A stretch of DNA of 7,369 bases. It comes from Natronomonas sp. Lineage in GTDB: Archaea > Halobacteriota > Halobacteria > Halobacteriales > Haloarculaceae. Where the stretch lies: assembly GCA_007135435.1 (NCBI GenBank), contig SLIW01000333.1, forward strand, positions 1 to 7,369. Direction: 5' to 3'. The translations under genes and the position numbers were made by a program. Every line of letters begins with the position of its first letter. Position 1 is the first letter of the stretch. Below, piece after piece: positions 1 to 5,616 of this stretch. Under the pieces are notes generated by a model. The model searched no databases, had not been told where the DNA came from, and saw only the letters and a list, made by a program, of their open reading frames with translations.

Positions 1-80
1 AGCAAAATCATCATCGTGAACAGGACGCCGGTCAGCTTCGGGTGTTCCGCCAGCCACGCCACCGTGTTGTCTTCGGACAT
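1..80 (-). CDS. Small hydrophobic haloarchaeal protein, N-terminal part only
   Basis: Reading leftwards from an ATG at 80-78, the frame is open to the window edge and gives 26 complete residues. It starts MSEDNTVAWLAEHPKLTG and then turns hydrophobic (VLFTMMIL). An acidic start, a 'WLAEHP' segment and then the beginning of a membrane or signal-like helix is a layout I associate with short (about 45-60 residue) uncharacterised haloarchaeal peptides. I do not know a function and would not assign a family name firmly. A TATA-like element sits about 32 nt upstream of the ATG, which supports it being a real gene with a very short or absent 5' leader. It is divergent from purC across a 323-bp AT-rich gap. 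The C-terminus and total length cannot be seen. Confidence 0.6.
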   Translation of the reverse strand, partial: MSEDNTVAWLAEHPKLTGVLFTMMIL

Positions 81-403
81 AACAACGCGAAATCTGACGG
101 CTCGGTAGATATAATCGCCGGAACGTTTAAGCAAAGAATGTGATCGCGGATTCATTTAATATGAAGTTAAGCATGGTTTCGAAGTCGAGATGGTAAGCTT
201 GGTAAACCAACCTCGAAATGGTTGAATTCCAGATTAAATCACCCATTAAAACCCGAGTTTCGGGAGGGCAATTACTCGTTTTGTCCGCTCGAGACGTAAT
301 GATGCTGAGACAACACTACCTGTGACAGCCATGACCTTCCCTCGCCTCCGATCCAGCTGGTCGATGGAAACGCCTTTCCGCCCCCGCGGGTTCTCCCCGC
401 CTG
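81..403. other. AT-rich intergenic region between the small gene and purC
   Basis: This 323-bp gap holds no convincing gene. About 81-300 is clearly AT-rich compared with the rest of the window, with several TATA-like stretches (around 125, 151-165, 232-239 and 245-251). Small inverted repeats are present: CCCGA/TCGGG at 252-264, CAACC/GGTTG at 208-224, and GCGGG/CCCGC at 386-400, the last ending 3 nt before the purC ATG. A nine-codon frame (ATG ATG ... TGA) runs from 299 to 325. The best TATA candidates for purC (232-251) would give a 5' leader of more than 100 nt, unusual for a haloarchaeon. No TATA-like element lies at about -27 of the purC ATG. Confidence 0.5.
108..115 (-). promoter_or_regulatory. 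TATA-like element for the small minus-strand gene
   Basis: On the minus strand this reads ATTATATC. Its centre lies about 32 nt upstream of the ATG at 80, close to the spacing expected for a haloarchaeal TATA box serving a transcript with a very short leader. The surrounding DNA is much richer in A and T than the genes. The assignment rests on position and composition only. Confidence 0.4.
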
Positions 404-1423
404 ATGACCAGCGTCAAGGAGTTCCGCATCGAGGAACCCGCGACGGCGGACCGCCTCGGGCGGGGCTCGTTCGTCTTCACCGACGACTACTCGGTGTTCG
501 ACTGGGGGAAGATGCCGGACCGCATCCCCAACAAGGGGGCGTCGCTGTGCGCGATGGGTGCGGCGAACTTCGAGCTGCTCGAGGCGGACGGCGTCGCGAC
601 CCACTACCGGGGTATCGTCAGCCGCGGTTCGGTGGTCCCGCTGGAGGAGGCCTCCGCGCCCCCGCGGGAGATGGCCATCGACCTGACGCAGGTGCCCGAC
701 CTCCCACACGAGGGCCGCGACTACGACTACGACGCCTTCCACGCCGCGGCGGGCGACAACTACCTCGTCCCGCTGGAGATCGTCTTCCGGAACACGGTCC
801 CGGTCGGCTCGTCGCTCCGTGGTCGCGCCGATCCGGACGAGTTCGGGCTCTCCGCCGACGAGTGGCCGGACGAGGCGGTGGACCTCTCCGAGCCCGTGGT
901 CGAGTTCTCGACGAAGTTCGAGGAGTCCGACCGCTACCTGACGCGCCGGGAGGCCGACGAGATCGCCGGGGCGGCCGACGTGGGCGTGCTGGAACGGATC
1001 GCGCGCCGGGTGAACGAGCTGCTCACCGAGCGGGCGGCCGAGGCCGGCCTCAAGCACGAGGACGGGAAGATCGAGTGCCTCTACGTCGACGGGGAGGTCC
1101 GGGTCGCCGACGTGGTGGGGACCTTCGACGAGAACCGCTTCTCGTACGAGGGCCAGCAGCTCTCCAAGGAGGTGATCCGCCAGTACCACAAGCGGACCCA
1201 GCCGGAGTGGGTCGAGGCCGTTGCCGAGGCCAAGTCGCGTGCGAAGGCGGAGGACGTCGCCGACTGGCGGACGCTCTGTGCGGTCGAGCCGGAGCCGCTC
1301 CCCGACCACGTCCTCGGTGCCGCCCGCGACATGTACGCCGCGGGCACCAACGCCTACCTCGACCGGGAGCTGTTCGACGCGCCGTCGCTCGAGGAGGCGG
1401 TCCAGACCATCCGGCGACTCTGA
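404..1423 (+). CDS. purC: Phosphoribosylaminoimidazole-succinocarboxamide synthase (SAICAR synthetase)
   Basis: A 339-residue cytoplasmic enzyme of de novo purine synthesis. It joins CAIR and aspartate using ATP to give SAICAR (EC 6.3.2.6). Family segments are visible in order: the N-terminal nucleotide-binding region ([18 protein letters not shown], about 19-36) followed by IPNKG (41-45); the LEIVFRN...GSSLRGR substrate-loop segment (124-141); [14 protein letters not shown] (166-179); DGKIE (220-224); and the late [12 protein letters not shown] and SKEVIRQY segments (235-261). It is about 100 residues longer than the common bacterial PurC, as expected for the haloarchaeal form. The ATG at 404 is the first possible start after an in-frame stop at 332-334, so the N-terminus is well fixed. 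It converges with the permease gene, 53 bp between stops. purS and purQ, from the same pathway, lie about 5.4 kb away on the same strand. Confidence 0.95.
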   Translation: MTSVKEFRIEEPATADRLGRGSFVFTDDYSVFDWGKMPDRIPNKGASLCAMGAANFELLEADGVATHYRGIVSRGSVVPLEEASAPPREMAIDLTQVPDLPHEGRDYDYDAFHAAAGDNYLVPLEIVFRNTVPVGSSLRGRADPDEFGLSADEWPDEAVDLSEPVVEFSTKFEESDRYLTRREADEIAGAADVGVLERIARRVNELLTERAAEAGLKHEDGKIECLYVDGEVRVADVVGTFDENRFSYEGQQLSKEVIRQYHKRTQPEWVEAVAEAKSRAKAEDVADWRTLCAVEPEPLPDHVLGAARDMYAAGTNAYLDRELFDAPSLEEAVQTIRRL

Positions 1424-1476
1424 GCCGGTCGCGGCGAACGGCACGCAGGGTATCGTCGCTCGTCGCGAGGGTCACG

Positions 1477-3087
1477 CTACCCTTCCTGGCGGAGGATGAC
1501 CACCATCGACATCCCCGAGACGACGAGCAGGAGCAGTGCGGGAACGGCGGCGTGGCCGTACAGGCCGGCCGTCTCGGCGGCCCAGACGCGCGTCACGAGC
1601 GTCTCGAACCCCGTCGGGCGCAACAGGAGTGTGGCGGGGAGCTCCTTCATCGTGGTCAGAAACACGAGCGCGGCGCCGGCGATGATCCCGGGCGCGATGA
1701 GCGGCAGCGTCACGGTCCGGAACGTGCGAAGTGGGCCCTTCCCGAGGGTCCGGGAGGCCTCCGTGAGCCGGGGGTTGACCTGCAGGACCGAGGTGCGCGT
1801 CGAGCCGACCGCCTGCGGCATGAACCGGACCACGTAGGCGAACACGAGGATCGGGACCGTCTGGTAGACGCCGATCTCGAGGCCCGCGACGTGGACCGAG
1901 CCGTAGTTCGCACCGAAGAAGACGAGCGCCAGGCCGACGACGATCCCGGGGACCGCGTAGCCGACGTACGTCGCCCGCTCGAACAGGGAGCCGAGCCGCG
2001 TGTGGTAGCGCGCGGACAGGTAGGCCACGGGGAGCGCGCCGACGGCCGCGACCAGGGCCGCGAGCCCGGCGACGTACGCCGAGTTGAGCAGCCACGCCCA
2101 CTGGAAGGCGAACCCCTCGGTCGGCTCCGCCTGCCCGGTGAGCAGGTACCACCCGAAGAGGAGGATCGGCATCGCGAGCGTGAACGCCGCGAGGAGCCCG
2201 CAGCCGGCAAGGGCGGGCCACTTCCAGCGCCCGAGGCGGATCTCGGCGGTGGCCCCCGCCGTCCCGGTGGTGTAGAGCGTCTCCGAGCCGCGGACCCGGG
2301 ACTCGACGGCGAGGATGAAGACCGTCAGCACGACGAGCTGCAGCGAGAGGAACGCCGCGTAGTCGCTCCCCCCGAGCGAGCGGTGCTCGAGGTAGATCTG
2401 ACGGGTGAACACCTCCGCCTGGAGGAAGGCCGGGGTCCCGAAGTCCGAGACGGCGTAGAGGGCGGTCAGGAGGGCACCGGCGGCCACCGCGGGCCGGATC
2501 TGCGGGACGGTCACCCGCCTGAAGGTCGACCGCCAGTCGTGGTTGAGCGTCCGGGCGGCGTCGACGAGCGTCTTGTCGAAGGTCAACAGCGCCGCCCGCG
2601 TCGTGATGTAGACGTACGGGTAGGTGTAGAGCGTGATGACGACGATGGCGCCGGGCAGGCCGTAGACGCTCGGCAGCGACTCCACGCCGAGGGGTTCGAG
2701 CCACCCCTGGACGATCCCGCGGGGCCGGAACATGGCGACGAAGGCGAACGCCCCGATGTAGCTCGGGATCGCCAGGGGGAGCGAGACCACGACCGTCCAG
2801 AAGCGCCGGCCGGGGAGGTCGGTCCGGACGGTCAGCACCGCCAGCGGCACCGCCAGGAGCACCGAGAGCACGGTGACGGCGACCATCAGGAGGAGGCTGT
2901 TGAGGGCGATCTCGACCGTCCGGTGCCGGAGGACGATCGAGGTGGCACGGGCGGCGTCGACGGAGGCGGCGCGGACGACGATCCACGACAGCGGGAAGAC
3001 GAGGGCGGCGGCGACGGCGCCGCTCAGGAGTGTCAACCCGAGCGGCAGCCGGGCTCCCGAGCCCGACTCGGTCGTCGCCGCCGTCAT
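1477..3087 (-). CDS. Iron(III)-type ABC transporter permease (FbpB/ThiP-like, two fused permease halves)
   Basis: A 536-residue integral membrane protein (537 if the GTG at 3090 is used instead of the adjacent ATG). It is built of many hydrophobic segments in two homologous halves. Each half carries the EAA loop that docks onto the ATPase: DAARTLNHDWRSTFRRVTVP at about residues 177-196 and EASRTLGKGPLRTFRTVTLP at about 444-463. The segment MKELPATLLLRPTGFETL (about 481-498) is characteristic of the FbpB/SfuB iron(III) permease group, so iron is the likeliest substrate, although thiamine, phosphonate or other anion importers share the fold. No substrate-binding protein or ATPase gene adjoins it: pdaD lies 120 bp upstream on the same strand and convergent purC lies downstream. 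Either the partners are encoded elsewhere or the system is incomplete. A palindrome resembling an iron-regulator box overlaps the expected promoter position. Confidence 0.85.
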   Translation of the reverse strand: MTAATTESGSGARLPLGLTLLSGAVAAALVFPLSWIVVRAASVDAARATSIVLRHRTVEIALNSLLLMVAVTVLSVLLAVPLAVLTVRTDLPGRRFWTVVVSLPLAIPSYIGAFAFVAMFRPRGIVQGWLEPLGVESLPSVYGLPGAIVVITLYTYPYVYITTRAALLTFDKTLVDAARTLNHDWRSTFRRVTVPQIRPAVAAGALLTALYAVSDFGTPAFLQAEVFTRQIYLEHRSLGGSDYAAFLSLQLVVLTVFILAVESRVRGSETLYTTGTAGATAEIRLGRWKWPALAGCGLLAAFTLAMPILLFGWYLLTGQAEPTEGFAFQWAWLLNSAYVAGLAALVAAVGALPVAYLSARYHTRLGSLFERATYVGYAVPGIVVGLALVFFGANYGSVHVAGLEIGVYQTVPILVFAYVVRFMPQAVGSTRTSVLQVNPRLTEASRTLGKGPLRTFRTVTLPLIAPGIIAGAALVFLTTMKELPATLLLRPTGFETLVTRVWAAETAGLYGHAAVPALLLLVVSGMSMVVILRQEG

Positions 3088-3112
3088 CACTAGCGGTGGA
3101 CGCGCGTAGCGG

Positions 3113-3128
3113 TTTAGGTCTTCCTAAA
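3113..3128 (-). promoter_or_regulatory. Perfect TTTAGG-N4-CCTAAA palindrome in the permease promoter, DtxR/SirR-like operator candidate
   Basis: The arms TTTAGG (3113-3118) and CCTAAA (3123-3128) are exact inverted repeats separated by TCTT. The centre is about 33 nt upstream of the permease ATG, and the proximal half-site (CCTAAAC on the minus strand) lies about 28 nt upstream, where a TATA box for a leaderless transcript would be. The DtxR/IdeR consensus begins TTAGG and ends CCTAA, and haloarchaea control iron uptake with DtxR-family proteins (SirR, Idr). The match to an iron-type permease is therefore suggestive. Regulation is inferred. Confidence 0.5.
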
Positions 3129-3210
3129 ACGGTGTCGTCGAGGACCCGGTCGATCGTCTCGGGGGACGAGATCAGGCTGCTCCCGTGCAGGATATCGGCC
3201 GGCCGCCGGT

Positions 3211-3681
3211 TCAGAGGACCGGTCGGCTCTCCCCGTAGACCGCCAGGACCACCGCGGTGGTGTACCGGTCGGGCGACGGATCGGCCGAGACGACGCGCGT
3301 CGCGACCGCGGGATCGTCGATTTCGCGTAGCTCGCAGCCCCGCCGGACGCCGCTCTCGAGCCGTTCCCGGACCGTGGTCGGATCGTGGCCGTCCACCTCG
3401 GAGAAGACGCCGGGGCCGTCGTCGCCGTCGCGGGCCCAGCCGATGCCGGCCGCCGCCGGGCTCCCCGGCGGACTCGTCTGCCTCGCCATCGCGACGTCTA
3501 CCGCGTTCCCCGTCGCCCCCAGGTCCGGGGCCTCCCCGACGACCTCGAGGTGGACGTCGGCGGGGATCACCGACGAGAGCTCTCGGAGGTTGTACTGGTG
3601 GACGTTCGCCTCGGCGAGGGCCGCGTCGAACGACGCGGACTGCGTTTCGCCCCGGCCGGTCCCCCAGACGATCCGGATCAT
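3211..3681 (-). CDS. pdaD: Pyruvoyl-dependent arginine decarboxylase (agmatine-forming)
   Basis: A 156-residue proenzyme that decarboxylates arginine to agmatine (EC 4.1.1.19) using a covalently bound pyruvoyl group. The key motif is NLRELSSVIP at residues 31-40. By analogy with the Methanocaldococcus enzyme (RISSIMPP), self-cleavage falls between Ser36 and Ser37, and Ser37 becomes the pyruvoyl. Glu95 in the FSEVDG segment is a candidate for the conserved catalytic Glu of the large chain. Length matches the family (about 150-165). The start is placed at the ATG at 3681 because the frame continues upstream to 3861 with basic, non-family sequence; MIRIVWGTG is a plausible family N-terminus. A weak TATA-like TGATACG sits about 26 nt upstream. 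It is divergent from tiaS, whose enzyme uses agmatine, with 217 bp between starts. Read-through into the permease gene is possible. Confidence 0.9.
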   Translation of the reverse strand: MIRIVWGTGRGETQSASFDAALAEANVHQYNLRELSSVIPADVHLEVVGEAPDLGATGNAVDVAMARQTSPPGSPAAAGIGWARDGDDGPGVFSEVDGHDPTTVRERLESGVRRGCELREIDDPAVATRVVSADPSPDRYTTAVVLAVYGESRPVL

Positions 3682-3862
3682 ATCTCGACGAGCGTGCCAC
3701 AGCCGTATCAGGATGACGATGGTCGTCTGGGCCCGGGCATCCGAAACGATTCGAGCGACCCTGGAACCCGTCCGGCACCGGTCGGAATCGATGGGTATCG
3801 GTCCTCGCCCCCGATTCGACGCGGAGTCGGCGGCCGTATCGCTCGCCACGAAGCTGCACACC

Positions 3863-3875
3863 CGAAATCGATATC
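3863..3875 (+). promoter_or_regulatory. BRE/TATA-like promoter for leaderless tiaS
   Basis: CGAAA at 3863-3867, a typical haloarchaeal BRE-like sequence, is followed by TCGATATC, with GATATC at 3870-3875. The TATA-like centre is about 27 nt upstream of the GTG at 3899, so transcription would begin at or next to the start codon. This supports both a leaderless transcript and the GTG start. The TATA match is imperfect. Confidence 0.5.
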
Positions 3876-3898
3876 AGCGGCGACCGGCAACTCCGGAC

Positions 3899-5293
3899 GT
3901 GGCGCTCATCGGGCTGGACGACACGGATTCCCGCGAGCACGGGATGTGCACGACGTACGCCGCGGCCCGCCTCGCCGAGCGGATCGAGGACGCCGGCGGC
4001 ACCGTCCAGCGACGCCTCCTCGTCCGGCTCAACCCCGCCGTCGAGCGGAAGACCCGCGGCAACGCCGCGCTGGCCATCCACACCGATATCCCGGCGGCAG
4101 AAGCGACGACGCTGGCGATCGAGGTCCTCTCAGAACTGGCGATCGACGTCGGACCATCCCGCCACTCGGGTGGTGACCGAACGTCTCCGGGGATCGTCGT
4201 CGCGGACTGCCACCCCGACGAGGTCCCCGACCCCGTCGGCGGGTTCGCGGCCTCCGCACTCCGGGAGATTCTCGAGGTGGACGATGCCGTGTCCCTCGCC
4301 GAGCGGTTCGGCTGGCGACACGCCGCGGTCGGCCCATCGGGACGGACTGGCGACCACGAGGGGTACGGCCGAATCGGCGCGCTCGCCGCAATCGGCGCGT
4401 GGCACGCCCTCGAGGAGTGGACCTACGAGCACGTCGCCTACCGGGTGTTCGACCGTTGCGGGACGTCGCGTGAGGTGGACGCGGAGAGCGTCTTCGCCGC
4501 CGCCGAGGAGGGGTACCCGACCGTCTGGGACACCGTCGACGTCGGGGAAGGTGCGGCCGTCTGCGTCCCGAACGCGCCCGGCCCGATCCTCTACGGGATC
4601 CGGGGCGACGACCCCGACGCCTGCCGCGAGGTCGCCGCCAGGATCCGTTCCGAACCCGTCGACCGGACCTCCACGTTCCTGACGAACCAGGGGACCGACG
4701 CCCACGTGGCGCCCGGGGAGGTCGGTTCGTTGCGAGAGAGGGCGGGCTACGTCGTCGACGGGATCGTCGTCGATGCGCCGCAGACGCGGCGGGGAGGACA
4801 CGTGTTCTTCGAGCTGGCCAATCCGGCCGACGCCGTCGTCGTTGGTGCCGACGTCCGGACCGTCGATGAGGCGCGGACCGTCGATGAGGCGCGGACCGCC
4901 GACGGGGCGCGGACCGTCACCTGTGCGGCCTTCGAGCCGACGAAGCGGTTCCGTGATCGCGTGCGGGCGCTCCGCCCCGGCGACGAGCTCACCGTCGTCG
5001 GCGAACACGACGCTGGGACGATCAAGCTCGAGAAGTTCGCCGTCAGGGACCTCGTCGAGGTCGCGCCGGCCACGCCCGTCTGTCCGGGCTGTGGCAGGAC
5101 GATGGAGTCGGCGGGGCGGGACCAGGGCTACCGCTGCCGGGACTGCGGGACCGACGAGCCCGGGCGGGTGCTCCGCGAGGTGGACCGCGACCTGGAGGTC
5201 GGGTGGTACGAGGTGCCGCCGTGTGCCCGGCGGCACGTCGCCCGACCGCTCGTCAGGGGCGGATTCGACGCGGCGGTCCATCCCGAGCGATAG
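3899..5293 (+). CDS. tiaS: tRNA(Ile2) 2-agmatinylcytidine (agmatidine) synthetase
   Basis: A 464-residue ATP-dependent enzyme that attaches agmatine to C2 of cytidine 34 in tRNA-Ile(CAU), so that archaea read AUA as isoleucine. Features in order: the N-terminal IGLDDTDS motif (residues 4-11) with GMCTTY (15-20), typical of the ATP-using kinase-like domain; the central domain; an OB-fold region starting near GGHVFFEL (299-306) and CAAFEPTKRFR (342-352); a zinc ribbon with CPGC (395-398) and CRDC (413-416); and a C-terminal PPCARRHVARPL segment (440-451). The start is GTG because IGLDDTDS must lie near the N-terminus and a TATA-like element is correctly spaced. The frame runs open upstream to 3257, but that part is antisense to pdaD and unrelated to the family. 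An 18-bp in-frame tandem repeat encodes RTVDEA-type units at residues 320-337, inside the OB-fold region. It converges with the deoxyhypusine synthase gene. Confidence 0.93.
   Translation: MALIGLDDTDSREHGMCTTYAAARLAERIEDAGGTVQRRLLVRLNPAVERKTRGNAALAIHTDIPAAEATTLAIEVLSELAIDVGPSRHSGGDRTSPGIVVADCHPDEVPDPVGGFAASALREILEVDDAVSLAERFGWRHAAVGPSGRTGDHEGYGRIGALAAIGAWHALEEWTYEHVAYRVFDRCGTSREVDAESVFAAAEEGYPTVWDTVDVGEGAAVCVPNAPGPILYGIRGDDPDACREVAARIRSEPVDRTSTFLTNQGTDAHVAPGEVGSLRERAGYVVDGIVVDAPQTRRGGHVFFELANPADAVVVGADVRTVDEARTVDEARTADGARTVTCAAFEPTKRFRDRVRALRPGDELTVVGEHDAGTIKLEKFAVRDLVEVAPATPVCPGCGRTMESAGRDQGYRCRDCGTDEPGRVLREVDRDLEVGWYEVPPCARRHVARPLVRGGFDAAVHPER
4856..4920 (+). repeat. 18-bp in-frame tandem repeat inside tiaS
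   Basis: Two identical 18-bp units (CGGACCGTCGATGAGGCG at 4856-4873 and 4874-4891) are followed by a third with three transitions (4892-4909), then a partial fourth (4910-4918, CGGACCGTC). The unit is in frame and encodes R-T-V-D-E-A twice, then R-T-A-D-G-A, then R-T-V. It lies between two recognisable OB-fold strands (GHVFFEL and CAAFEPTK), probably as an enlarged surface loop. Confidence 0.9.
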
Positions 5294-5616
5294 CTGGAAC
5301 GTGTTTACCCGCGGCCGACAGCGGTGGCTGGACCCACTGCGGTGGACCGTATTCGGACCGACGACCGCAGCGCGACGGCCGTGGACAGACGCGAAAGACC
5401 GTTCGGGCGATCCCAGAAGCGGCTCGTTTCGTTACCAGGCATACCCCTTCGGGGACCTGTTCCGGCAGCTCGATCGAAAAATCGGTCAGCCATGGCCTCT
5501 CCACTTATAAACAACCGATAAGTATCGGGTGTAGTCCGCATCACGAGCGATACCGACAGGTAGGGCCACTGGTGCGCTGTGCGGACCGGACACGACGTGG
5601 CGCGGGGTGGACGAGT
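5294..5616. other. Convergent gap between tiaS and deoxyhypusine synthase, no convincing gene
   Basis: This 323-bp stretch lies between two converging stop codons. Short open frames exist on both strands (for example 5305-5544 minus and 5324-5521 plus), but they are Arg/Ser/Pro-rich, lack the acidic haloarchaeal character and match no family I know. It contains a CCCC-TTC-GGGG mini-hairpin at 5444-5454, a CGAT/ATCG pair around an A-run at 5471-5484, and the TATA-like/palindromic element at 5503-5528. The T-loop-like GAGTTCAATC at 5613-5622 is not part of a tRNA, because no flanking stems pair. Confidence 0.6.
5503..5528. promoter_or_regulatory. TATA-like sequence plus CCGATA/TATCGG inverted repeat
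   Basis: ACTTATAAAC (5503-5512) is the best TATA-like sequence in this gap. It is immediately followed by the inverted repeat CCGATA-AG-TATCGG (5515-5528). Read on the minus strand, the order is a 6-bp stem then TTGTTTAT, which looks like a terminator for deoxyhypusine synthase about 90 nt past its stop. Read as a promoter, it has no clear gene at the right distance on either strand. Both readings are possible. Confidence 0.35.

Noticed and set aside
353..360. CCAGCTGG palindrome upstream of purC
   Set aside because: Eight bases is expected by chance, and the flanks do not extend the symmetry.
1424..1476. Hairpin CTCG/CGAG between the purC and permease stops as a terminator
   Set aside because: The stem is only 4 bp and no T-run follows on either strand.
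322..3093. Very long plus-strand open frame across purC and antisense to the permease
   Set aside because: The translation is Arg/Gly/Pro-rich, low in complexity and matches no family. It is the off-frame and antisense shadow of purC and the permease, which both have clear family motifs.
3682..3861. N-terminal extension of pdaD to the ATG at 3861
   Set aside because: The added 60 residues are basic and unrelated to the family. The total would exceed normal PdaD length and it would occupy the divergent promoter region.
1472..4081. 869-codon minus-strand open frame over the permease and pdaD
   Set aside because: It is a mirror frame caused by high GC content and overlaps three recognisable genes. 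Only the short spacer part at 3131-3210 looks protein-like, and that is noted separately.
4130..5281. Minus-strand open frame antisense to tiaS
   Set aside because: Its composition reflects complemented tiaS codons and there are no recognisable motifs. tiaS on the plus strand has the DDTDS motif and zinc ribbon.
5305..5544. 79-codon minus-strand frame in the convergent gap
   Set aside because: It is basic and Ser/Arg-rich, unlike haloarchaeal proteins. The TATA-like sequence is internal to it and too close (about 14 nt) to its internal ATG at 5493.
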